Positions 7,832 to 13,457 of a stretch of DNA of 13,457 nucleotides are shown here, in pieces. Each line of letters starts with the position of its first letter. The first letter of the stretch is position 1. Both the position numbers and the translations under genes were made by a program. The notes under the pieces were generated by a model that worked only from the letters and a program-made list of their open reading frames with translations, was not told the DNA's origin and did not search any database. Origin of the DNA: Mariprofundaceae bacterium (GTDB lineage: Bacteria; Pseudomonadota; Zetaproteobacteria; Mariprofundales; Mariprofundaceae); assembly GCA_030950965.1 (NCBI GenBank), contig JAUZQP010000077.1:1-13457 (forward strand). Reading direction: 5' to 3'.

Positions 7832-8329
7832 TTACCCGCGCTGTTTGCCGCGCTTAGATACGCTAGCCCAATCAATAGCACGTTTAACTTTTCTTATATC
7901 CGCACGTGGATACAATATGATTTCTTTATTTTTCTCTTGCACCTGAAGCTGATCACCCAGCAACCCTGCGTTACGCCCTTCTATGCTATGACCATCATGC
8001 AATTCCACACAAATCCAATCATCAAGGTAACGCGCAAAATCAGCGTCTGTTGTCAGCGGCCAGCTCAATCCTGGCGAGCTAATCTCCAAGCGGTACTCGT
8101 CGCGAAACAGATCTTCCACATCTAATTGCAAAGCTAAAGCGCGACTAATCCGCTCCAGTTCACCTGTTTCCACGCCGCCACGACGATCAATGACTACTCG
8201 CAACGTCTGCGTGAGTCCACCTTGTCCAAGGTAAATTCTGATTATTTCTACACCAGAATCTTCCATGATCGGCATCAGCAACGCTCTTATCTGCTGCTCC
8301 AAATCATTTTCTTCTTGCTCTACGTCCAA
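7832..8329 (-). CDS. rimP: Ribosome maturation factor RimP
   Basis: RimP binds free 30S subunits and promotes their maturation. It is the first gene of the nusA-infB operon in most bacteria. The 165-residue product shows the N-terminal helix and strand pattern (IRALLMPIMEDSGVEIIRIYL), then LRVVIDRRGGVETGELERISRAL. It also has the hallmark LDVEDLFRDEYRLEISSPGLSWPL, which corresponds to LEVSSPGLDRPL in E. coli. A C-terminal SH3-like region follows (IILYPRADIRKVKRAI). The start appears to be TTG at 8329, with AAGGA about 11 nt upstream. The nearby upstream ATG (8351) is out of frame. A terminator-like hairpin lies about 40 nt upstream in the leader. Confidence 0.93.
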   Translation of the reverse strand: MDVEQEENDLEQQIRALLMPIMEDSGVEIIRIYLGQGGLTQTLRVVIDRRGGVETGELERISRALALQLDVEDLFRDEYRLEISSPGLSWPLTTDADFARYLDDWICVELHDGHSIEGRNAGLLGDQLQVQEKNKEIILYPRADIRKVKRAIDWASVSKRGKQRG

Positions 8330-8371
8330 GGTGGTAGCCGTCCTTCTTCATGATTGAGCAATAGCATCAAG

Positions 8372-8406
8372 CACAAAAACAAAAAGCGAGCCCACGGCTC
8401 ACTTTT
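8372..8406 (-). terminator. Terminator-like hairpin in the rimP leader
   Basis: Read leftward, GAGCC at 8388-8392 pairs with GGCTC at 8396-8400 around a 3-nt loop. After one mismatch the stem continues for five more pairs (8382-8386 with 8402-8406). The minus-strand RNA then runs UUUUUGUUUUUG, as at an intrinsic terminator. It stands between the divergent control region and rimP, so it would act on a short leftward leader or small RNA starting in 8410-8600, or as an attenuator of the operon. On the plus strand the tail is only four T, so rightward action is less likely. Confidence 0.6.
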
Positions 8407-8576
8407 CAAAGTGGCGGCGAACCCTACGTTTACCTTGCTTGATAGCAAGTGTTTTGTACCCTTTTAAACCACACAACAACTACCTGCGACCCATGGCAAA
8501 GCTTATCATCATAGGGATTTACACTACTATACCTACAGAATTCAGGGTAAATAAATCGACAGTCTGCTATTGATTC

Positions 8577-8604
8577 CTGACAAGCAAAAAAGTCACGCTA
8601 TCAT
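8577..8604 (+). promoter_or_regulatory. Sigma70-type promoter of argC
   Basis: CTGACA (8577-8582) matches the -35 consensus at five of six bases and TATCAT (8599-8604) matches the -10 box at five of six, with a 16-bp spacer. Transcription would begin near 8610-8612, at or next to the argC ATG (8611). The -10 box lies within the dyad CGCTAT-C-ATAGCG (8596-8608), which could be an operator. No Shine-Dalgarno sequence precedes the ATG. Confidence 0.55.
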
Positions 8605-8610
8605 AGCGCC

Positions 8611-9663
8611 ATGACTATGATTAACACCGCTATTCTCGGCGCAACTGGTTACACGGGTGCCGAGCTGATCCGCCTGCTGGATCAACACCCTGTCTTTCAC
8701 ATTGCACACCTAGGAGCGCATTCGCAAGCAGGTCGATTATTACATGAGGTATTGCCGGGCATCAACGATCCCCTAGCCAGCATGCGACTACAAGCAGCGG
8801 ATGCACCCTTAGCTGATGATATTCAACTGGTATTTACTGCCCTACCACACACAGCTGCGGCAACTGCCGTTGCCGCAGCGCTAGCGGCAGGTAAAAAAGT
8901 TATCGACCTGTCGGCGGATTTCCGCCACCAATCGGCGGATACTTATGCGACAGCCTATGGCGTAACGCATCCGCACCCACAACTGCTGCCACAGGCTGTG
9001 TATGGTCTATGCGAATGGCATCACCAAGCGATTGCTCACAGCAACTTGGTTGCCAACCCTGGTTGCTACCCTACATCAGTATTGCTACCACTGATTCCTC
9101 TTCTTCAGGCGGGATTGCTCGATAGTGAACAGACGGTGATTGTCGATGCCAAGTCCGGCACTTCAGGGGCAGGACGCTCTGCCAAAACAGAGCTGCTGTA
9201 TTGCGAGGCGAACGAAAGCATTCGCGCCTATGGCTTACCACGCCATCGTCACGTCTGGGAAATGGAGGAGTGGGCGCAAGGCATTGGCGGTCAAACTACG
9301 CACATTCGCTTTGTTCCGCATATCTTACCCATGAGCCGTGGGATGCTGAGCACGCTGCATTTAAACGGTCAACGCACCCATGAATGGCTGGATTTACTCA
9401 CCCAGCGCTATGCCTCTAGCCCGTTTGTGCGCGTGTTGCCCACAGGTCAACTTCCCTCAACCAAGGGGGTACAAGGCAGCAACCGTTGTGACATAGGCGT
9501 AGCCTGCCTCGGCCGCAACCATCGCGGCGAAGAAGAAGCTGTGATCGTATCATGTATAGACAATCTCATGAAAGGGGCATCAGGGCAGGCCGTTCAAAAT
9601 GCCAACATCATGTTCGGACTGGAAGAGACGCTCGCCTTGCCGCTACATGCGCAATGGCCGTAA
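8611..9663 (+). CDS. argC: N-acetyl-gamma-glutamyl-phosphate reductase ArgC
   Basis: ArgC reduces N-acetylglutamyl phosphate to the semialdehyde with NADPH, the third step of arginine synthesis, in the cytosol. The N terminus has the dinucleotide-binding motif GATGYTGAELIRLL (residues 10-23). VIDLSADFR follows at about 97-105. The catalytic cysteine is C152 in NPGCYPTS, with SGTSGAGR at 182-189 and the HRHVWEMEE segment (212-220) supplying the expected histidine. At 350 residues it matches the longer ArgC type. Two ATG codons (8611 and 8617) are possible starts. No ribosome-binding site precedes either, and a promoter places the transcript start at the first, so the mRNA may be leaderless. 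The next gene begins 9 nt downstream. Confidence 0.96.
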   Translation: MTMINTAILGATGYTGAELIRLLDQHPVFHIAHLGAHSQAGRLLHEVLPGINDPLASMRLQAADAPLADDIQLVFTALPHTAAATAVAAALAAGKKVIDLSADFRHQSADTYATAYGVTHPHPQLLPQAVYGLCEWHHQAIAHSNLVANPGCYPTSVLLPLIPLLQAGLLDSEQTVIVDAKSGTSGAGRSAKTELLYCEANESIRAYGLPRHRHVWEMEEWAQGIGGQTTHIRFVPHILPMSRGMLSTLHLNGQRTHEWLDLLTQRYASSPFVRVLPTGQLPSTKGVQGSNRCDIGVACLGRNHRGEEEAVIVSCIDNLMKGASGQAVQNANIMFGLEETLALPLHAQWP

Positions 9664-9672
9664 GGCACGATC

Positions 9673-10464
9673 ATGGCTAAGCTTTCGCTCATGCGACGTA
9701 TCACAGCGTTTTTCCTACAATCACGGCAAGTGATGGTGCTTGACCATAAAGCCCATTCCGCAACCAAAAACCGCGTGTTTTACCCCATGCTTTTTTGGCC
9801 TTCGATGATACTCCTCACACTGGTGTTTGCTGCCACGTTATTTATTGCAGGTAATTACTACAAACCTTTTTGGAAGGAACAAAGCATCCGTCCACAATAT
9901 GTGCAGTTGCAACGACTGTATCGGGACATGCGCGCACACACTAACGATACCATGACCCAGCTGGGAATCCGCGATGAGCAAATCAACATGCTCAAGCAAG
10001 AAATTAAGACCCAGCAAGAACATTACAGGGGGCTACAAGAGCGTTTACACCTGTATGATTCGCTGTTGGCAGCGCGCAGAGGCGATAGCCTGCAATTGTT
10101 ACAATTTAAAGCAACGCCCGCTGGTGACGCTGCCTTTGATGTCGAATTAGCCCTAGTACGCGGCGGTACCACGCCGCGCTGGGTGAGTGGTTCAGTAAAA
10201 CTATTTGCCCTAGATCATAAAGGCAAGAAAGTGCCACTTCTATTATCCAATAGTAAGTACAAGTTGCCTTATCGTATTGAAAGCCATACATTCGTGCACG
10301 AAACGGCACGGTGGCTGCAATCAGCCCCACCAGGAAACATGCTTTATGCCCATGTGTACGACAACAAGGGGAAGCTGTTATTAAAAAAATCATTTGCATT
10401 GAATGGAGAGAATAAGAACCATGCTGAGGAAAAGCTCAAACACGAACAACAACCAAAGCCGTGA
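9673..10464 (+). CDS. Uncharacterised inner-membrane coiled-coil protein next to bactofilin
   Basis: The function is not known. The 263-residue product has a basic cytoplasmic N terminus (MAKLSLMRRITAFF) and one membrane segment at about residues 37-61. A stretch rich in Q, E, R and L at about 74-135 is probably a coiled coil. A C-terminal region at about 140-243 (FDVELALVRGG, SGSVKLFALDHKGK, HVYDNKGKLLLKKSF) looks beta-rich and would lie in the periplasm. The tail is polar and charged. Similar one-span proteins (I think the DUF6776 type) are found before bactofilin genes in gammaproteobacteria, but I could not check this. The ATG at 9673 follows a TAAGG about 9 nt upstream. The 3' end overlaps the start of the bactofilin gene by about 44 bases, which suggests joint translation. 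A role as a membrane anchor or partner of the bactofilin is an inference from position. Confidence 0.75.
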   Translation: MAKLSLMRRITAFFLQSRQVMVLDHKAHSATKNRVFYPMLFWPSMILLTLVFAATLFIAGNYYKPFWKEQSIRPQYVQLQRLYRDMRAHTNDTMTQLGIRDEQINMLKQEIKTQQEHYRGLQERLHLYDSLLAARRGDSLQLLQFKATPAGDAAFDVELALVRGGTTPRWVSGSVKLFALDHKGKKVPLLLSNSKYKLPYRIESHTFVHETARWLQSAPPGNMLYAHVYDNKGKLLLKKSFALNGENKNHAEEKLKHEQQPKP

Positions 10465-10840
10465 CCAGCACATTGACACACTGATCGGCGCGCACTCCAC
10501 CATCGTTGGTGACCTGACCTTTGAAGGCTCTGTTCGCATTGATGGTAAGTTCAACGGCAACATCAACTCCACCAAAGAAGGCACTTTAATTATCAGCGAA
10601 GGCGCTGTGGTTACTGGTGAAATTCAAGTCCCTAACTTGGTACTTCATGGCACCATCAACGGCAATGTTGTTGCTACAGTAAGCCTAAAAGTAGGAACGA
10701 CAGGTTTACTCAATGGTGATGTGGAATATAAAATGATTTCACTGGCTGAAGGCTGTGCTATCAACGGTCGTTGCAAACATGTCGATGAAAACAGCAAGAA
10801 AAGCGCGGCGCAACAGCAGCCTAAGAATAAATCCATCTAA
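10421..10840 (+). CDS. Bactofilin (polymer-forming cytoskeletal protein)
   Basis: Bactofilins assemble without nucleotide into beta-helical filaments that act as scaffolds for envelope enzymes, shape and polarity. The product (139 residues from this start) has the typical layout. A short polar tail with an N/Q-rich stretch (SSNTNNNQSRDQ) comes first. The right-handed beta-helix core follows: GAHSTIVGDLTFEGSVRIDGKFNGNI, LIISEGAVVTGEIQV, LVLHGTINGNVVATVSLKV, LLNGDVEYKMISLAEGCAINGRC. A disordered K/Q-rich tail ends the protein. I chose the ATG at 10421, with GGAGAG 10 nt before it; an ATG at 10403 in the same frame would add six residues and overlap that site. The gene starts inside the upstream membrane-protein gene, and its TAA directly abuts the next ATG. 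Confidence 0.92.
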   Translation: MLRKSSNTNNNQSRDQHIDTLIGAHSTIVGDLTFEGSVRIDGKFNGNINSTKEGTLIISEGAVVTGEIQVPNLVLHGTINGNVVATVSLKVGTTGLLNGDVEYKMISLAEGCAINGRCKHVDENSKKSAAQQQPKNKSI

Positions 10841-11377
10841 ATGATTACTGCTTTCGGTGGGCACACTCCGTACTGCAATGACACCGCCTTTATTGCACCA
10901 TCGGCGGATATTATCGGTCAGGTGAACATCGCCGCTGGTGCCAGCATTTGGTACCAGTGCGTGCTGCGCGGCGATCTTGAAGCCATCCATGTCGGCGAAG
11001 ACTCCAATATACAAGAGCACAGTGTATTGCACACCTCACACGGTGTCAGCCCTTGTATTGTAGGACGCGGTGTCACCGTGGGGCATCGTGTATTGCTGCA
11101 TGGCTGTGAGATTCAAGATTACTGCTTGGTCGGTATGGGTTCGATCGTCATGGATCAAGCGGTATTGGAAGAGGGGTGCTTGCTGGCAGCAGGCTCGTTG
11201 GTAACCGAGCGAAAAGTGCTACGCAGTGGCTTTTTGTACGCAGGAAGCCCCGCCAAAGAACGCCGCCCACTGAGCGAAAAAGAACGCGATTTCCTGCATC
11301 ATTCAGCAGAACATTACGTGACTATGGCTGCTCGCCACCGCGAAATTAATGCAGTGGACTTGCCTGCCAGCCCCTAA
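10841..11377 (+). CDS. Gamma-carbonic-anhydrase-like hexapeptide-repeat protein (YrdA/PaaY type)
   Basis: This is a left-handed beta-helix protein of the gamma carbonic anhydrase superfamily, expected to form trimers with metal between subunits. The 178 residues align by eye with E. coli YrdA throughout: ASIWYQCVLRGDLEAIHVGEDSNIQEHSVLH, VTVGHRVLLHGC, LVGMGSIVMD, LAAGSLV, YAGSPAKERRPLSEKE. The three likely metal-binding histidines are H67, H82 and H87. Whether it hydrates CO2 or is a related acyl-type protein cannot be told; many family members have no measured activity. The ATG follows the bactofilin stop with no gap (TAAATG) and has no clear ribosome-binding site, so translation is probably coupled. 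It seems to be the last gene of the argC run, since a 131-bp gap follows. Confidence 0.88.
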   Translation: MITAFGGHTPYCNDTAFIAPSADIIGQVNIAAGASIWYQCVLRGDLEAIHVGEDSNIQEHSVLHTSHGVSPCIVGRGVTVGHRVLLHGCEIQDYCLVGMGSIVMDQAVLEEGCLLAAGSLVTERKVLRSGFLYAGSPAKERRPLSEKERDFLHHSAEHYVTMAARHREINAVDLPASP

Positions 11378-11508
11378 TTCGGTGATACTTCGCCATGCTT
11401 GCCTGCTAACCAAGGCACGGCTTGACTAAAAATTGGCTAAAAAATGATCGTATTTCATCATTAAAAAAACAGCCCATCATTACAATAAATCAAGGACTTA
11501 AAACCATC
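11378..11508 (+). promoter_or_regulatory. aroG upstream region with possible promoter and AT-rich dyad
   Basis: This 131-bp gap is AT-rich in its second half. TTGACT at 11422-11427 is a good -35 match, but no good -10 box lies at the right distance. AATGAT (11443-11448) and ATCATT (11457-11462) form a dyad with an 8-base loop that could be an operator. AAGGA at 11492-11496 may serve as a rather distant ribosome-binding site for aroG. I see no TyrR-type box. Confidence 0.35.
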
Positions 11509-12573
11509 ATGTCTGTTCCGTACAAAACCGATGACCTGCGTATTACTGGTATCAAAGAAGTCGTAAAACCAGAACAGGTACACGCAGAACTCCCGGTCAC
11601 CGAGGCGGCATCACGCACCGTTTTTGGCGCGAGATCGGACACGCATCGTATTTTACAAGGCGAAGATGACCGCTTACTGGTGGTCGTAGGCCCTTGCTCC
11701 GTACACGATGTCAACGCTGCTCTGGAATACGCTGAACGCCTGAAAGGAGTGCGCCAACAATACGCTGATTCGTTGCATATTGTGATGCGTATTTACTTTG
11801 AAAAACCTCGCACACGCGTTGGTTGGAAAGGGTTAATCAACGACCCCTACCTCAACCATACTTTTGAAATCAACGATGGCATCCGCATGGCACGCAAGCT
11901 ACTGCTGGATGTGAGTGATAGGGGCGTGCCTGCTGGCACGGAGTTTCTTGACCTCATTACGCCACAGTACGTCGCTGATTTAGTGAGCTGGGGCGCCATT
12001 GGTGCGCGCACCACCGAAAGCCAGGGACACCGCGAACTGGCTTCGGGTCTCTCCTGCCCGATGGGGTTTAAAAATGGCACGGATGGTGGCTTCCGTGTAG
12101 CTGTCGATGCGATTCGCGCAGCAGAGCAAGGTCACCACTTCCTCTCGCTCACCAAAGATGGGCGTTCAGCAATCTTTTCCACCGCTGGAAATGATGATTG
12201 CCACCTTATTCTTCGCGGAGGCTCTAGCGCGCCGAATTATAGCCGTGAACATGTGCAGGTCGCCCTAGCCGACCTTGCCGAAGCACAGGTCAAAACAGGC
12301 ATCATGATTGATTGCAGCCACGCTAACAGCAACAAAAACTTCCGCCGTCAACCTGAAGTAGCACGCGATGTGGCTCAGCAAATTTCCGTTGGCAACAAGG
12401 GTATTATGGGTTTGATGATTGAAAGCCATTTAAACGAAGGGCAACAAAGCGTTGGCTCAATTGACACCCTTGCTTATGGCGTAAGCGTCACCGATGCCTG
12501 TGTCGGCTGGGCTGACACGCTTACCATGCTTGAGATGCTGGCTGAATCTGTCGCACAACGAAGGCAGCAATAA
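11509..12573 (+). CDS. aroG: 3-deoxy-7-phosphoheptulonate (DAHP) synthase, class I AroG type
   Basis: The enzyme condenses phosphoenolpyruvate with erythrose 4-phosphate, the first step of aromatic amino acid synthesis. The 354-residue protein matches E. coli AroG/AroF along its whole length: DDLRI near the N terminus, VVVGPCSVHD, MRIYFEKPRTRVGWKGLINDP, WGAIGARTTESQ, ELASGLSCPMGFKNGTDGG, IDCSHANSNK, GLMIESHLNEG, SVTDACVGW. Metal ligands expected from AroG are present: C63, H272, E306 and D330, together with R94 and K99 for substrate. Serines equivalent to the feedback-site residues (182 and 213) are kept, so amino acid inhibition is likely, but I cannot tell whether phenylalanine, tyrosine or tryptophan is the signal. 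I chose the ATG at 11509 because the family begins here. An in-frame TTG at 11422 would add 29 unconserved residues over the control region. Confidence 0.96.
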   Translation: MSVPYKTDDLRITGIKEVVKPEQVHAELPVTEAASRTVFGARSDTHRILQGEDDRLLVVVGPCSVHDVNAALEYAERLKGVRQQYADSLHIVMRIYFEKPRTRVGWKGLINDPYLNHTFEINDGIRMARKLLLDVSDRGVPAGTEFLDLITPQYVADLVSWGAIGARTTESQGHRELASGLSCPMGFKNGTDGGFRVAVDAIRAAEQGHHFLSLTKDGRSAIFSTAGNDDCHLILRGGSSAPNYSREHVQVALADLAEAQVKTGIMIDCSHANSNKNFRRQPEVARDVAQQISVGNKGIMGLMIESHLNEGQQSVGSIDTLAYGVSVTDACVGWADTLTMLEMLAESVAQRRQQ

Positions 12574-12576
12574 ATC

Positions 12577-13035
12577 ATGGCTGAAATCAACTTTGCCCGC
12601 GCTACGAAGGTACGTAAATTACGCCGCTATTTTGAGCAACAAGGTCGCATTTACATTGTCGTCGATGCCACGCGCCAAGATGTCATACTGCCTGAGCACC
12701 TCAAAGGCGATCCTGCTGTCAACCTAGTGCTCAATATGCGTATGCCGCAGCGTATTGAGATTGGCGATGATGCCGTGCGCTCGCGCTTTTCCTTCGGCGG
12801 TCAGTCCACCGACTGTGAAATTCCCCTTGATGCTATTTGGGCTTCGTATGTACCCGGCACGAATATGGAAGATGGTATCGTATGGAAAGAGTCTGTACCC
12901 GAAGTCGTGCGCACCGTCATGGATATGTTGGAAGCGCAGCATGATGAGGATGAAGACGAAGCTGCCAGTCCACCTCTAATAGAAGATGAGGAACGAGCTA
13001 AAACAGGGCGTCCTCAATTACGGATTGTAAAATAA
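12577..13035 (+). CDS. sspB: ClpXP specificity-enhancing factor SspB
   Basis: SspB tethers ssrA-tagged proteins from stalled ribosomes, and some other substrates, to the ClpXP protease. The 152-residue product has a folded N-terminal domain (KLRRYFEQQGRIYIVVDATRQDVILPEHLKG, then VNLVLNMRMPQRIEIGDDAVRSRFSFGGQSTDCEIPLDAIWASYV). This matches the E. coli pattern of VVDVT, VLNIAP, NARFGG and PLAAVLAIY. An acidic flexible linker (about 118-140) leads to the terminal RPQLRIVK, the ClpX-binding XB motif (RPALRVVK in E. coli). The identification rests mainly on this tail and the core pattern. The gene starts 3 nt after aroG; its stop shares one base with the next start (TAATG). The usual neighbour sspA is absent here. 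Confidence 0.88.
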   Translation: MAEINFARATKVRKLRRYFEQQGRIYIVVDATRQDVILPEHLKGDPAVNLVLNMRMPQRIEIGDDAVRSRFSFGGQSTDCEIPLDAIWASYVPGTNMEDGIVWKESVPEVVRTVMDMLEAQHDEDEDEAASPPLIEDEERAKTGRPQLRIVK

Positions 13036-13457
13036 TGCCTCGCCTGCTTCGACTTTTCACCCTCATCATGCTGCTCTGCTGCTTCGCTATATCAGCACAA
13101 GCCGATCCACGTTTTATTATTGTATTAAACAAAGCAACAGCCAGCGCAACCTTAGACGGGAAAATTCAACAGGCTCTGCCACAGTTGTGGAATCGCATTT
13201 TACCGCTCAATAATCCTGTTGGCATGCCGTTGATCAGCGATCTTCAAAGCGTGTTGCAACGGGTGCAGGAGGGGCGTGAAAATATTACCTTAGAGTTGAA
13301 CAGCGCGGCTATTTTTGCCCAGCTACAACAACAGGGCATCCCTGTCTTGCACCGCATGCCACATATTCGCCTCAACATCACCCTGCTCAACACCGAAGGT
13401 AAAACGATGGTGCATTCGCAGCGTTTACTGGAACAAGAAGGAGCCCGTATTGCCCGC
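13035..13457 (+). CDS. Secreted protein, DUF2066-like, 5' part only
   Basis: The window ends inside this gene, leaving 141 residues. The start ATG at 13035 overlaps the sspB stop by one base (TAATG). The N terminus is a clear Sec signal peptide: basic MPRLLR, a hydrophobic core and a probable cut after AQA at about residue 23, so the product should reach the periplasm. The cysteine pair in LLCC lies too early and lacks a proper lipobox, so it is probably not a lipoprotein. The mature part has the pattern IQQALPQLWNRILPLNN, then ITLELNSAAIFAQLQQQGIPVLHRMPHIRLNITLL. This resembles the fold order of DUF2066 proteins, in which a divergent repeat section precedes an 'L.V.F....V...L...GLPVW....P' segment. 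This match is by eye and tentative; the function of that family is unknown. Confidence 0.6.
   Translation, partial: MPRLLRLFTLIMLLCCFAISAQADPRFIIVLNKATASATLDGKIQQALPQLWNRILPLNNPVGMPLISDLQSVLQRVQEGRENITLELNSAAIFAQLQQQGIPVLHRMPHIRLNITLLNTEGKTMVHSQRLLEQEGARIAR

Larger units (their letters stand above)
8330..8610. promoter_or_regulatory. Divergent rimP/argC control region
   Basis: This 281-bp gap separates the leftward rimP operon from rightward argC and has no convincing gene or tRNA. It contains the rimP leader hairpin (8372-8406). A small stem CTTGCT/AGCAAG lies at 8434-8449 and the argC promoter at 8577-8604. A rimP promoter must lie here, but only weak matches are visible, such as TATAGT read leftward at 8531-8526 without a good -35 box. 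Confidence 0.55.

Noticed and set aside
8407..8450. A tRNA gene upstream of rimP, as in the metY-rimP arrangement
   Set aside because: A GGGTTCGCC-like stretch on the minus strand recalls a T-arm, but no acceptor, D or anticodon stems can be built around it.
11422..11508. An N-terminal extension of 29 residues for aroG from a TTG codon
   Set aside because: The extension has no counterpart in the AroG family, starts inside a promoter-like sequence, and the family N terminus (DDLRI region) fits the ATG at 11509.

Overview
The window is an ordinary-looking stretch of a proteobacterial chromosome (Pseudomonadota). The protein set (NusA with two C-terminal acidic repeats, an SspB-type ClpXP adaptor ending in RPQLRIVK, AroG-type DAHP synthase, ArgC, bactofilin) fits a gammaproteobacterium or a neighbouring lineage. 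The order rimP-nusA-ylxR-infB-rbfA-nrnA-truB, with a DHH phosphoesterase between rbfA and truB and a long YlxR, is less typical of enterics and would also suit a deep-branching group such as the Zetaproteobacteria. I cannot decide the genus from sequence alone.

Layout. Positions 1-272 hold no gene but are rich in inverted repeats: a 167-bp foldback (31-197) with 16-bp ends and nested inner palindromes, and a second strong hairpin (194-277) that runs into the truB stop codon. Positions 273-8329 are one leftward (minus-strand) operon of seven tightly packed genes, read in the order rimP, nusA, ylxR, infB, rbfA, nrnA-like, truB. It couples ribosome maturation, transcription elongation and antitermination, translation initiation, RNA turnover and tRNA modification. 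Positions 8330-8610 form the divergent control region. On the rimP side it carries a terminator-like hairpin with a U-rich run. On the argC side it carries a good sigma70-type promoter placed so that argC would be transcribed almost without a leader.

Positions 8611-13457 are read rightward: argC, an uncharacterised inner-membrane coiled-coil protein, a bactofilin, a gamma-carbonic-anhydrase-like hexapeptide-repeat protein, then after a 131-bp gap aroG, sspB and the start of a secreted protein that resembles DUF2066. The membrane protein, bactofilin and carbonic-anhydrase-like genes overlap or abut and are probably co-expressed with argC. aroG, sspB and the secreted protein form a second short run.

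No rRNA, tRNA, CRISPR array or intact transposase gene was found. The main candidates for a second look are the foldback at the left edge, the rimP leader hairpin, the leaderless argC arrangement, the ten-unit hexapeptide repeat inside infB, and the unstudied membrane protein that overlaps the bactofilin gene.
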